A stretch of DNA of 19,886 bases. Origin: Pseudomonadota bacterium. Its GTDB lineage: Bacteria; Myxococcota_A; Polyangia; Polyangiales; Polyangiaceae. The position numbers were made by a program, and so were the translations under genes. The DNA is taken from NCBI GenBank assembly GCA_023418705.1, contig JAEZYZ010000504.1, positions 1-19,886 on the forward strand, given 5' to 3'. Of the stretch, positions 1 to 8,260 are shown one piece after another; the stretch's first letter is position 1, and every line of letters begins with the position of its first letter. Below the pieces are notes generated by a model that saw only the letters and a program-made list of their open reading frames with translations, ran no database searches and had not been told where the DNA came from.

Positions 1-3000
1 GGGTTCGGGTTCGGGTTCGGGCTCCAGCGGTTTCGAGGCGCACACTTCCTCGTCGCAGTGCCCGCTGCGGCAATCGGTCGACCTCTGGCAAGCACGGCCG
101 TCGCTGCAGCGGGGGCACCGTCCGCCGCAGTCGACGTCCGACTCGTCCTGGTTCGAGAGATCGTCGAAGCAGGTCGGCCGCGCGCTGCACGCACCGTCCA
201 AGCAGAGATCGCTCACGCAGTCGGAAGCGTCGGCGCAGGGGCTTCCGTCCTGGCACGGTGCACACGACCCGCCGCAATCGACGTCCGTTTCGTCCTGGTT
301 CGTCTGACCATCCTCACAGGAGGGCGGATCGGCACAGATCCCACCTGCACACGCCGAAGACGTGCAGTCTCCGTCCACCGAGCAGCTTTGCCCGAGCTCA
401 CACTTCGAGCCGCAACCGCCACCGCAATCGATGTCGCTCTCGGTACCGTTCTTCACCTCGTCGAAGCAGGTTGGCTGAGCTACACACCGGCTGGCCTCAC
501 ACAGAAGGCTCTGACAGTCGGAGGCGCTCTCGCAGCGCGCGCCGTCAGGGCAGGCGGCGCAGCTCCCGCCGCAATCGACGTCCGTCTCGCTCCCGTTGAG
601 GACGGCGTCCGCGCAGCCAAACTTGGGTAGCGGCGGTTCTCGACCATCGAGCTGGCGAACATAGCTCGCCACCTGCTGGAGCTCGCTGCTGCTCAAGGAG
701 ACCCCCTCGTGCGCCAGGATGGCGTCGGTCAGCGTGGCTGCCGAACCGTCGTGCAGGTAGGGCCCCGTGTTCCAGGCGTCGAGCAAGGAGGGCACGCCGA
801 TGCCGAGCAGAGGTCCGAAAAGTCGCTGGCCGCTCGTGCCCTTGAGCGTGCCGATGTCCCGAAGGCCACCGTGCTCTTCATCGGAGAAGCTGTCGCCGTA
901 GTGGCAGGCGGTGCAGCCGACCTTCTGGAACAAGACACGTCCGGCGGTAGCCTCGGCCGTCAGCTCCAACCCATCGCGGTGAGGGCTCGGCGTTGCTTCG
1001 CCCAACGCCTCCAAATAGGCTGCGAGCGCGTCCAACTCGACGCTCAGACCCGCCTTGGGGGCGCCCAAAGGATCGCTGACGGATCCGCTGCCGTAGACGG
1101 CGTCCGGCAGCAGGCCGGTTCCGCCAGCGAGCGCCCGAATCTGCCCCTCGAAGTCCTGCACCTCGTCGAAGTTCAAGCTCCAGTGCAGTCGGCCCCGCGA
1201 GGCGCCAGCGCGACCCACGAGGCTCTTCGTGTTGCGCAGTCCTTCACCCTCTCCGGTAAGATCCCAGACCCGCCCGTCCTGTCCGCCCTCGGCGTGGCAA
1301 CTGGCGCAGGAGAGGTAAGCGTCCCGCGCGAGTCTCGGGTCTCGCGCATCGTAGAAGAGCTGCTTGCCGAGCAATACCTGCGGAGGCAGACGCTCGCTCG
1401 TCACCGTGGGGAGCGTTGCCAGCAGCGGCGCTTCGAATTCGCCATAGTGCACCAACGGACCCAAGTCGAACACGCTCACCGATCGATCCATGAAGTTTTT
1501 GACGAACAGGCGCTGTCCGTCTCCGGAGACAACCAGCGCTTGAGGTGCGCGTCCCACAGCGACCCGAAAGAGCTCCACCCCATCGAGGGCGTTCACGACC
1601 GCCACTTCACGGCTCGTCTCGAGGGCCACGAAGAGATAAACCCCGCTCGGATGGAAGGTGGCCGCTGCCGCCACACCGGAGTCGTCGTGATCGATCCGTG
1701 ACGCGGGTGTCTCGCTCTCCGTGACCAGGTCGACGCGGGAGGTGATTGCCCGAACGGTGTTCTGAAAATCGAGCGGGTGCCCGTCGCGAGCGGCGCCGCG
1801 CGCCACGTTGTCCTGCTTCGAGGGAACCCAGGCCGTCGCCCCGTCGGGCGAGATGGCGGGAGCGCCCAGGTAGTTCGGTACGCCCCGCCCCTGCACCGGG
1901 CTGTCCACGCGCTCGCTGGGGCTCAGCGAGATCACGTGCGACACGGCCGGCGCCATCAAGGAGACGATGCGCAGTTCGGCGCTGGCGCTCGACATCACCG
2001 GTGACGCGGTGGACTCTCCCAGGACCGGCGGGCTGATGAAGCGAGACACCAGGAGGCGCCCACCGTCAGCGGTGAGCGCCAGCCCCCGAGGTGTTGCCCC
2101 CACCTCGAACACCCGTTGAATATCCCCCCTCGTCGTGTCCAGCTCGACGACGCTGCCCAGCCCGTCGAGGGCCACGTAGGCGCGGCCGTCGGCAGACAGC
2201 ACGAGCCCATAAGGTCGGGAAGCTTGGGGCAACTTGGCCTCTAGCACGACGTTCAGCGTCACCGCGTCCAGGACGAGCACTTTCGCGCCGTCCCGGCAGC
2301 TGATCCAGATGCGGTGCTCCTGCTCGACGGCCACACTGCGCGGACCCGCGCAGACCGGGAGCTCGGCCACTCGGGTCAGCGACTCGGCGTCGAACCCCGT
2401 GAGCAGATCGTTGTCCGGATCGACGGTCCAAAGGCGGCGCGCCGCTGCCCCGGACGTCAGCGCGACCACGGAGGAGGAGGCCGAGGTGCCGTCGAGCAGC
2501 GGGCCATGCACGGCCTGAACGAGCGTCCTGTTCACGCTGCGGCCATCTGGCAGGCGTACGGTCAGCGTCACCAGATAGAGCCCGGGCGCCGGATACACGT
2601 GCGTCGTGCTCGGGTCCAGGGACTCCTCCGTCGGCGAGCTGCCGTCCCCGAAGTCCCAGGAGTAGCGCGCGCCGGGCAAGCTGAGCGAGGGCGCATAGGT
2701 GACGGTGTCACCGGCCGGCGTGATGGGAGCCAGGATGCGCGGCAGGCGCGGCAGGGGCGGGCGGCGTACCGTAAACGTGGCGTCAGCGGGGAACGTGGCG
2801 TCGTCGCCGGCGGCATCCACCCACAGCTCGAGATTTTTGTGCAGCACCACGCGCTCGGGGTCCTCCTTCGAGCGCAAGGTCAGCCCCGCGCCGGCAAGGC
2901 CCGCTTCGGGGCAGAAGGTCGCCTGGGCGGGGAAGGGCGCGGTGTCATCGACAGCATCCAGTCGGAGGCGGCCCCCTTCGTGTCTGAGCCAATGATCTGG

Positions 3001-4956
3001 GCTTTTGACCGACTCCAGCGAAACGCAACTGGGATCGGCGAGACCGTCCCTCACGATGAACCGCGCGGCGAGGAGCTCCTCATCCGTGGGGTCTTCTCCG
3101 AGGGTCGCGAGGATGCCGAGCGACCCGCCGTTCGTCGCGATCACCCGACCCGGCAGGTTGAAGCTCTCCAAGAGGACCTCGCTCCCGCGGAGCAGCATCG
3201 AAGTTGCAGGTGGGGGCTTCCCGGACAAGCCGAGCGAAACGATGAGGCCGCTCGAAGGGACCCCGGCGCTGTCGAGCAAGTAGAGCCCGTAGTAGCCCGG
3301 CGGGGCGTGGCTCGAGCTTTCGGGCATCTTGATCGCCACGCGGCCGCCGCGCTGGACGAAAGGCAGCTCCAGCCGCCGCTGCGAGCTGTTGAAGGCGTGG
3401 GTCACGCTGCTCGTCCCGATCAGTGCGACCTCTTGAATGGGCACGGCGACCGCGAGGTCGACGTTGAGCGAGTCGTCGTAGGCGGGCGCGAGCGTGCTCG
3501 CAGCGATCAGCTTCGGGCGCGGCGCCCATTCGGCACCCCCGCTCGAGGCGGCGCGGAAGAGGTAGGGTGGGTAGTACACCTCGGCGTTGAGGTTGTTCAC
3601 CGGTCCGGGCGCGCCGCCGCCCGTCGAGAGCACGGTGCCGTTGGGCATCAGTAGCGCCGCCGAGTGGTACACGCGGACCACGGCGGCCGAGGCGCCGTCC
3701 GTCCAGGTCCCTGTCGCTGGATCCCAGAGCTCGGCGTGATACACGGCGTCCGAGCCCCCGTTGTTCGCGCGGCGTGTGCCACCGGTGACGACGACCTTGC
3801 CGTCGGGCAAGACCGTGGCGTTGGCCCATTGCCGGCCGACGCTCATCGGTGTCGTCTCGGTGAGGACGGGGTCCGCTCCGTTGATATCGATCACGGTCGC
3901 CTGAGCGCTGCTCGGCGTTGGATGGCCGTCGTAGTAGCCGTTGCCACCCACCTGGAGGATGCGGCCCGGGGCGAACATCACGGCCGTACTGGTCGGCCCA
4001 ACGTTGGGCCGCGTGTCGGCGCTCACGCCTGTCTTGAAGTCGCCCGCCACGCGAACGGAGCCATCGCCCGTGGGGTCGAGGTACCACAGCTTCTCGGCGG
4101 AGACGCCGAACACCTGGCCATTGGGCGCCACCCAGGCGCGGGGATACCAGTACCGATGGTGGTCCGGACCGAAAGCGTCCCGGCTGTAGGCACCGAACAA
4201 GCTCCGAAAGCCGGTCGCCGGCTCGTAGATCTCCGGCGTCATCGACACCGTCCCGGCGCTGATGGCCTGGGTGGGGTTCTGGAAAGCCCGCAGCGCCGCG
4301 TAGGGCGCCGAGCCCCCCAGGATCAATGCCCGGCCGTCGGCCAGGCTCAACAGGGTGGCGTACCAGCGGTCGCTCGCCAGCGTGAACGGCGAAGTCGTGA
4401 CGCCCCCGGTCGACGGCTCGAAGACGCTGCTGCCGCGCGGTGTGTTCCCGCCTGAGACGAGCAGAGTCCCGTCCGGCAGGAACGTCGCGCCTGCGCAAAA
4501 ACTGTTCACCCGTTGCGGGTCGAAGTTCGTCTGGTGACTTGCTGCTCCGAAGCCCAGGGCAGGGTCCCAGACGTCGAACGTGCGTCCGTCTTGGTTCGAG
4601 GGCTGTCCCGAGGGGGTGCCGTACGTCAGCACCCGACCGTTCGGCAGCAGCGTCGCATGTAGCCCGTTGATGGGCCAGTCATGAACCTGTGACCACATTC
4701 CCGCGAGGGGGGCTTCGGCGGGGGGCGTCACCCCACTCAGCATGGGATCGGGCGGGTGGGGGACGGCGATCGGCAGCGCGACCTCAGGATCGACGAGCGC
4801 GATCGGCTGTTCGATCAGCTTCGAGGTGCGCTGCTGAGTCGGCTCGGCGCGCTCCGCGCAGCCCGGAATGCAAGCCAGCATCCCCACCAGCACGAAGTGC
4901 GCCCTCGAGCGGAGCGCTGGGACCGCCCACCGGCGCGAGAGGTTCGTGTGCATCAT
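1..4956 (-). CDS. Giant multidomain lipoprotein: copper radical oxidase + AbfB/CBM42 + PKD + beta-propeller + di-heme peroxidase + Cys-rich repeats (partial, 3' end outside window)
   Basis: One open frame of 1652 codons with no stop before the window edge. Residues 1-33 are a lipoprotein-type signal (cleavage Cys29 or Cys33). Residues ~85-570 are a Kelch plus DUF1929 copper radical oxidase like galactose/glyoxal oxidase and GlxA. The expected active site is visible: Cys154 (SFCAGATFLPDG), Tyr199 (RWYATL), Tyr430-His431 (VRVYHSAALL) and His520 (VTHAFNSSQRR), spaced almost as in galactose oxidase. Then come an AbfB/CBM42-like trefoil (~590-727), a PKD domain (~735-803, WDFGDG at 767), a YVTN-type propeller (~835-1165), and a MauG/CcP-type domain with haem motifs CASCH (1217-1221) and CTACH (1348-1352) and a C-terminal PYLHDGSAATL signature. 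Four ~44-residue Cys-rich repeats (~1448-1640) and an (EP)n linker follow. Likely role, inferred: envelope-anchored oxidation of carbohydrate alcohols or aldehydes, with peroxide handling or cofactor maturation by the haem domain. The start (tandem ATG at 4956/4953) overlaps the stop of the Sco gene. Confidence 0.9.
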   Translation of the reverse strand, partial: MMHTNLSRRWAVPALRSRAHFVLVGMLACIPGCAERAEPTQQRTSKLIEQPIALVDPEVALPIAVPHPPDPMLSGVTPPAEAPLAGMWSQVHDWPINGLHATLLPNGRVLTYGTPSGQPSNQDGRTFDVWDPALGFGAASHQTNFDPQRVNSFCAGATFLPDGTLLVSGGNTPRGSSVFEPSTGGVTTSPFTLASDRWYATLLSLADGRALILGGSAPYAALRAFQNPTQAISAGTVSMTPEIYEPATGFRSLFGAYSRDAFGPDHHRYWYPRAWVAPNGQVFGVSAEKLWYLDPTGDGSVRVAGDFKTGVSADTRPNVGPTSTAVMFAPGRILQVGGNGYYDGHPTPSSAQATVIDINGADPVLTETTPMSVGRQWANATVLPDGKVVVTGGTRRANNGGSDAVYHAELWDPATGTWTDGASAAVVRVYHSAALLMPNGTVLSTGGGAPGPVNNLNAEVYYPPYLFRAASSGGAEWAPRPKLIAASTLAPAYDDSLNVDLAVAVPIQEVALIGTSSVTHAFNSSQRRLELPFVQRGGRVAIKMPESSSHAPPGYYGLYLLDSAGVPSSGLIVSLGLSGKPPPATSMLLRGSEVLLESFNLPGRVIATNGGSLGILATLGEDPTDEELLAARFIVRDGLADPSCVSLESVKSPDHWLRHEGGRLRLDAVDDTAPFPAQATFCPEAGLAGAGLTLRSKEDPERVVLHKNLELWVDAAGDDATFPADATFTVRRPPLPRLPRILAPITPAGDTVTYAPSLSLPGARYSWDFGDGSSPTEESLDPSTTHVYPAPGLYLVTLTVRLPDGRSVNRTLVQAVHGPLLDGTSASSSVVALTSGAAARRLWTVDPDNDLLTGFDAESLTRVAELPVCAGPRSVAVEQEHRIWISCRDGAKVLVLDAVTLNVVLEAKLPQASRPYGLVLSADGRAYVALDGLGSVVELDTTRGDIQRVFEVGATPRGLALTADGGRLLVSRFISPPVLGESTASPVMSSASAELRIVSLMAPAVSHVISLSPSERVDSPVQGRGVPNYLGAPAISPDGATAWVPSKQDNVARGAARDGHPLDFQNTVRAITSRVDLVTESETPASRIDHDDSGVAAAATFHPSGVYLFVALETSREVAVVNALDGVELFRVAVGRAPQALVVSGDGQRLFVKNFMDRSVSVFDLGPLVHYGEFEAPLLATLPTVTSERLPPQVLLGKQLFYDARDPRLARDAYLSCASCHAEGGQDGRVWDLTGEGEGLRNTKSLVGRAGASRGRLHWSLNFDEVQDFEGQIRALAGGTGLLPDAVYGSGSVSDPLGAPKAGLSVELDALAAYLEALGEATPSPHRDGLELTAEATAGRVLFQKVGCTACHYGDSFSDEEHGGLRDIGTLKGTSGQRLFGPLLGIGVPSLLDAWNTGPYLHDGSAATLTDAILAHEGVSLSSSELQQVASYVRQLDGREPPLPKFGCADAVLNGSETDVDCGGSCAACPDGARCESASDCQSLLCEASRCVAQPTCFDEVKNGTESDIDCGGGCGSKCELGQSCSVDGDCTSSACAGGICADPPSCEDGQTNQDETDVDCGGSCAPCQDGSPCADASDCVSDLCLDGACSARPTCFDDLSNQDESDVDCGGRCPRCSDGRACQRSTDCRSGHCDEEVCASKPLEPEPEPEP

Positions 4957-5639
4957 GGCCGATGACCGCTGTTGGTGCTGGCGAAGCGATCCAGCGAAGC
5001 GCGCTGGGGCGCGCGATCGTCACGCGCGTTGGGGCGACCGAGGGCGTCGAGGGTGACGATCTCTCGCGCCAGTCGTTCTGGATCGATACCGGGGCCGCGG
5101 TAGCGCTGCACCAGGCGTCCTCCGCGGTCGAAGAGGAACAGATCCGTGTTGTGAGCGGTCGGCGAGGCGGGGGCGCCGGGGTCGAACACGACGACGCGCT
5201 CCGACAACTCCGCAAGCGCGCTCTCCCCCACCCGCACGAAGCGCCAACCGGGGACGTCGACCCGCTGGCTCGTGGCAAAGGACTTGAGCGCCAGAGGATC
5301 GTCGTTGTCCGGATCGACGGAGACGGACAGAAAGCGCACGCGCTGCCGTACCTGCTCCGGCAGCCGAGCGCGCGCAGTGGCCAAGAGCGCCGTCGCGCGC
5401 GGACACACCGTCTGGCAGCTCGTGAACATGAAGTTCAGCACGAGCACCTCGTTGGCGAGGAAGGCCGGAGAAACGACGTGGCCGTCTTGGTCGACGAGCT
5501 CGATGCCTTCCAGTGCGGGCGGGGCAGCCGGGCGCGCGCACCCGGAGAGGCCGCCCACGACCCAGCAAAGCGCGACCCAGCTCCGCACCGGGAGGCGCCA
5601 TCCAGACAGTAGTCCACACATACCGCATTTGTACGACAT
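4953..5639 (-). CDS. Sco1/SenC-family copper chaperone lipoprotein
   Basis: A 228-residue protein with a thioredoxin-like SCO fold. The N-terminus is hydrophobic with an LSGC lipobox (Cys34), so it should be an envelope lipoprotein. The copper-binding set of the family is complete: CxxxC at Cys75/Cys79 (TSCQTVCP) and the distal His163 (HNTDLFLFD). Family members bind Cu and load the CuA site of cytochrome oxidase or other extracytoplasmic cuproenzymes, or act as thiol reductants. The start is ATG 5639 because GGAAGG lies 5 nt upstream; the same frame stays open far upstream only as antisense to the LysR gene. The stop overlaps the start of the giant copper-oxidase gene (ATGA), indicating translational coupling. 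No cytochrome oxidase genes are present here, so the neighbouring oxidase is the likely copper client (inference). Confidence 0.92.
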   Translation of the reverse strand: MSYKCGMCGLLSGWRLPVRSWVALCWVVGGLSGCARPAAPPALEGIELVDQDGHVVSPAFLANEVLVLNFMFTSCQTVCPRATALLATARARLPEQVRQRVRFLSVSVDPDNDDPLALKSFATSQRVDVPGWRFVRVGESALAELSERVVVFDPGAPASPTAHNTDLFLFDRGGRLVQRYRGPGIDPERLAREIVTLDALGRPNARDDRAPQRASLDRFASTNSGHRP

Positions 5640-5644
5640 GACCA

Positions 5645-5650
5645 CCTTCC
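5645..5650 (-). promoter_or_regulatory. Ribosome binding site of the Sco gene
   Basis: GGAAGG on the minus strand with a 5-nt spacer to ATG 5639. It selects this start over the internal ATG at 5621 (MCGLL), which has no purine-rich site. Confidence 0.7.
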
Positions 5651-5810
5651 GGGGATAGCGTTTTCCGCCGCGGTCCGTGCGGTTCGGTGGTGGTCGCTGC
5701 CAGAACGCGACCGTCGCGGCGGGGCCCCGGGTGAGCACGAGCACGCGGTCCCGTTCAAAACCCCCGGTAGCGTCCTTCGGCACCTGCTCTTCGAGCCGAG
5801 CCCCTCGGCG

Positions 5811-5816
5811 TACACT
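5811..5816 (+). promoter_or_regulatory. Possible -10 element of the LysR gene (leaderless?)
   Basis: TACACT ends 9 nt before ATG 5826, and no Shine-Dalgarno sequence lies between them. If used, the transcript would begin at or next to the start codon. No good -35 hexamer was found. The 186-bp divergent region 5640-5825 should also hold the promoter of the Sco-oxidase operon. Confidence 0.25.
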
Positions 5817-5825
5817 TCGGGCGCG

Positions 5826-6809
5826 ATGGACTGGAACGACCTGCGCCACTTCCTGGCTCTGGCTCGGACGGGCTCGGCTCGGGCGGCGGGCGGTTTGCTC
5901 GGGGTGAGCCACTCGACGGTGTCGCGGCGGGTGGAGGCGCTCGAGGCCGAGCTCGGCGTGCGGCTCTTCGATCGCCATCGCGACGGCTACCTCTTGACCG
6001 ATGCCGGCAAGCAGATGGTGCCCGGCGCCGAGCGTGTCGATCACGAGATGGCGGCGATCGAGCGGGGGATGGTCGGTCGAGACATGCGGCTCGAAGGGCC
6101 GGTACGCGTCACCTGTACCGACCCCTTCGTGGGGAGCATGCTGGTGCGCGCGCTCGCCGATCTCTGCAAGTGCCACCCCGCCCTCGAGATCGAGCTCGAC
6201 GCGAACAGCCGCTACCTCGATCTGTCCAAGCGCGAGGCCGATGTCGCCGTGCGAGCCGTGGCGCGAGACGCGACCCCGTCGGAGCACCTGCTCGGACGCA
6301 AGGTCGTCCCGATCGTGATCGCGAGCTACGTGGCAGAGGCCCACACCGACCGCCTCGATCCCGCGCGCGAGGGCAGCGAGGCGCGTTGGCTCGGCTCGCC
6401 CCAGACCCGGCCCCTCGCGTCGCTGGTCGCTTCGTCGAGCCACCCCCACCTGCCGATCTGGGGCGCCTTCGCCTCGATGGAAGTGCTCGTCGAGGCGGCC
6501 CACGCGGGCCTCGGTCTCGTGATGTTGCCGACCTACGTCGGCGACCCCGACCCGAAGCTGCGGCGCCTGGCGCGCCCCGACGTCCGGCACGTCGCCGACT
6601 TCTGGCTGCTCAGCCACCCCGATCTCCGCGACAACGCTCGCCTTCAGGCCGCGCGCGACTGCGTCGCTGCCGCCCTCACGAGCCGCATGCCGCTCTTCGC
6701 CGGTGAGCTCCACCCGTGGCGCGAAGCTGCGCCAGAGCGTCACGAAGATGCAACGTGCGAAAACGGGGCCTCCCTCCTAGATCTCTCTGACCTGGAGGTC
6801 GGACGATGA
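5826..6809 (+). CDS. LysR-family transcriptional regulator
   Basis: A 327-residue protein. Residues 1-60 are the winged helix-turn-helix of LysR regulators (FLALARTGSARAAGGLL, then GVSHSTVSRRVEALE and LGVRLFDR). Residues ~90-290 fit the periplasmic-binding-protein-like effector domain, including the typical late GLGLVMLPTYVGD stretch. The family binds promoter DNA as a tetramer and responds to a small ligand; the ligand here is unknown. The last ~35 residues go beyond the usual end of the family and run into the next gene, so the tail may exist to keep the ATGA overlap with the methyltransferase. Divergence from the Sco-oxidase operon makes that operon a plausible target besides its own (inference). 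The start ATG has no clear ribosome binding site. Confidence 0.92.
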   Translation: MDWNDLRHFLALARTGSARAAGGLLGVSHSTVSRRVEALEAELGVRLFDRHRDGYLLTDAGKQMVPGAERVDHEMAAIERGMVGRDMRLEGPVRVTCTDPFVGSMLVRALADLCKCHPALEIELDANSRYLDLSKREADVAVRAVARDATPSEHLLGRKVVPIVIASYVAEAHTDRLDPAREGSEARWLGSPQTRPLASLVASSSHPHLPIWGAFASMEVLVEAAHAGLGLVMLPTYVGDPDPKLRRLARPDVRHVADFWLLSHPDLRDNARLQAARDCVAAALTSRMPLFAGELHPWREAAPERHEDATCENGASLLDLSDLEVGR

Positions 6810-7453
6810 CGACGATGAACGCCAACGCGAAGTTCTGGAACGGTGCCGCCGAACGATACGCTGCCAGCCCGGTGGCGGATGTCCCCGCCTTCGAGCGGAA
6901 AAAGGCGATCACCCGTGAGCTCCTGTCGCCGAGCGCTGCGATCCTCGAGATCGGCTGTGGCACCGGCTCACTCGCTCTCGAGATGGCGCCCTTCGCCGGT
7001 CACATCCACGCGGTGGACTTCTCCTCGGAGATGATCCGCATCGCCAACGGCAAAAAGAATGCCGCGGGCGTGACCAACGTGACCTTCCACCAGGGCACCA
7101 TCGACGGGCACCTTCCGTTCGAGCCTGGGCAGCTCGACGGCGTGTGGGCCTACAGCATTTTGCACCTCCTCGACGACCGGGGCGCCGCGCTCGAGCAGAT
7201 CTTCAAGCTCTTGAAGCCGGGTGGCTCCTTCGTCTCCTCGAACGTGTGCCTGCGTGGCACCTGGGTGCCCTATTGGGCGATCATCGCGGCGATGCGCTGG
7301 GTCGGCAAGGCACCGATGGTGCACCTGTACGATCGCGACATGATCCTGCGCGAGCTCCGCGCGGTCGGCTTCACCGACATCGCCGAGCACGACGTCGGTG
7401 GCGACCAACGGGTCGCCTTCTTGACGGCCCGAAAGCCTCGCGACGGCCGGTGA
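6806..7453 (+). CDS. Class I SAM-dependent methyltransferase
   Basis: A 215-residue Rossmann-fold methyltransferase of the Methyltransf_11/25 type. Motif I is ILEIGCGTG at residues 46-54, and the acidic residue closing beta 2 is Asp71 (IHAVDFS). A later LLKPGGSFVSSN block is the usual post-motif III segment. GGAGG at 6794-6798 with a 7-nt spacer supports ATG 6806; ATG 6815 is a weaker alternative. The start overlaps the LysR stop by four bases, so the two are probably translated together. The substrate cannot be read from sequence; hydrophobic residues after position 150 suggest a lipophilic or small-molecule acceptor, but this is weak. Confidence 0.9.
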   Translation: MTTMNANAKFWNGAAERYAASPVADVPAFERKKAITRELLSPSAAILEIGCGTGSLALEMAPFAGHIHAVDFSSEMIRIANGKKNAAGVTNVTFHQGTIDGHLPFEPGQLDGVWAYSILHLLDDRGAALEQIFKLLKPGGSFVSSNVCLRGTWVPYWAIIAAMRWVGKAPMVHLYDRDMILRELRAVGFTDIAEHDVGGDQRVAFLTARKPRDGR

Positions 7454-7463
7454 AGCGTTGCGG

Positions 7464-7508
7464 CGACGGGCGCGCGGAGACCCTCAGCCCGCGAGCGCGC
7501 GCCCGTCG
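7464..7508. terminator. Inverted repeat between convergent genes, possible bidirectional terminator
   Basis: Perfect 13-bp arms cgacgggcgcgcg (7464-7476) and cgcgcgcccgtcg (7496-7508) with a 19-nt loop. It sits just after the methyltransferase stop and overlaps the last codons of the convergent kinase-like gene. There is no T-tract on either side, so intrinsic termination is uncertain. Confidence 0.45.
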
Positions 7509-8254
7509 TCGTCTGCCGCGGGTTTCTTGTGGCGCACGGTCGAGGCCGGCGCGGCGGGCAGGACTTGATCCCCGAAGCGGGTCATCAGAGCCTGCGTGAG
7601 CAGCTCCGCGCAGACCTCCAGCGGGTGGGTGGCGGTGTTGAGCAGGACGTCGAACTGCTGCGGGTCGTTGATGTCGACGTTGAAGAATTGCCGGAAGAAG
7701 GCGTCGCGCTCGGCGTCCACGCGCTGCACGTACTGAGCGGCGGCGCTCTGGCCAATGCCTTCACGTCTTGCGATCTGTTCGACACGCCATGGGAGCGGCG
7801 CGTAACAGCGCACGCGCAGCGTGTGCCCGGGATCGAGGAGCAGGTGTGCGCCGCGACCGACGATCACGGCCTTGCCGTGCTTGCCGATCGTCAACAGGAC
7901 CTGCGACAGGTTGCGGAGGTAGTCGCTCGACGCGAAGCCGCCGCCGTCGATCTTTCGCGACACCCACTCCGCGATGCCGCTTCGGAGCCGCTCATCGAGT
8001 GACTCGACGATCTTGCGCCGGACGTGCGCGTGCTTCGAGATCTCGTGCACCAACTCTTGAGCGTAGAAGCTGTAGCCGAGGTTTCGGGCCACGAGCTTGC
8101 CGACGTCGCCGCCCAGCGCGCCGAACTGCCGCGAGATCGTCAATACCGGTTGCGAAACCTCGGGCGGCGGGCGGCTCGCGCGCTGCGCCGCCGCGCGTTG
8201 CTCCTCCCAGCGCAGCACTTGTTGATTCACGATCTGCTCGATGCTTCGTGACAT
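7484..8254 (-). CDS. Cytidylate kinase-like family protein
   Basis: A 256-residue protein resembling the cytidylate-kinase-like family (PF13189), stand-alone P-loop proteins related to but distinct from Cmk. The degenerate P-loop region reads LTISRQFGALGGDVGKLVA (residues ~38-56); the VIVGRGAHLLL segment is at ~133-143. The N-terminal ~35 residues are charged and not part of the kinase core; the C-terminal tail is low in complexity. The start ATG 8254 is fixed by GGAGG at 8261-8265 with a 6-nt spacer; the frame stays open another 114 codons upstream without recognisable protein. The phosphate acceptor is unknown and nucleotide phosphorylation is only a family-based guess. It is convergent with the methyltransferase and downstream of the protease on the same strand. 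Confidence 0.85.
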   Translation of the reverse strand: MSRSIEQIVNQQVLRWEEQRAAAQRASRPPPEVSQPVLTISRQFGALGGDVGKLVARNLGYSFYAQELVHEISKHAHVRRKIVESLDERLRSGIAEWVSRKIDGGGFASSDYLRNLSQVLLTIGKHGKAVIVGRGAHLLLDPGHTLRVRCYAPLPWRVEQIARREGIGQSAAAQYVQRVDAERDAFFRQFFNVDINDPQQFDVLLNTATHPLEVCAELLTQALMTRFGDQVLPAAPASTVRHKKPAADDDGRALAG

Positions 8255-8260
8255 GCTGAA

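Noticed and set aside
2314..3654. A 446-codon open frame on the plus strand, and others like it opposite the giant gene (e.g. 709-1701, 3664-4455)
   Set aside because: They are antisense to a frame with clear domains throughout; their translations are Arg/Ala/Gly-rich with no motif, as expected opposite GC-rich genes.
3080..4498. A 472-codon minus-strand frame overlapping the giant gene
   Set aside because: Wrong frame: the Kelch/DUF1929 motifs and copper ligands are all in the frame starting at 4956, and this one reads as Arg-rich noise.
5640..6743. Upstream extension of the Sco frame to a 596-residue protein
   Set aside because: The extra residues are antisense to the LysR gene; the signal peptide and ribosome site place the start at 5639.
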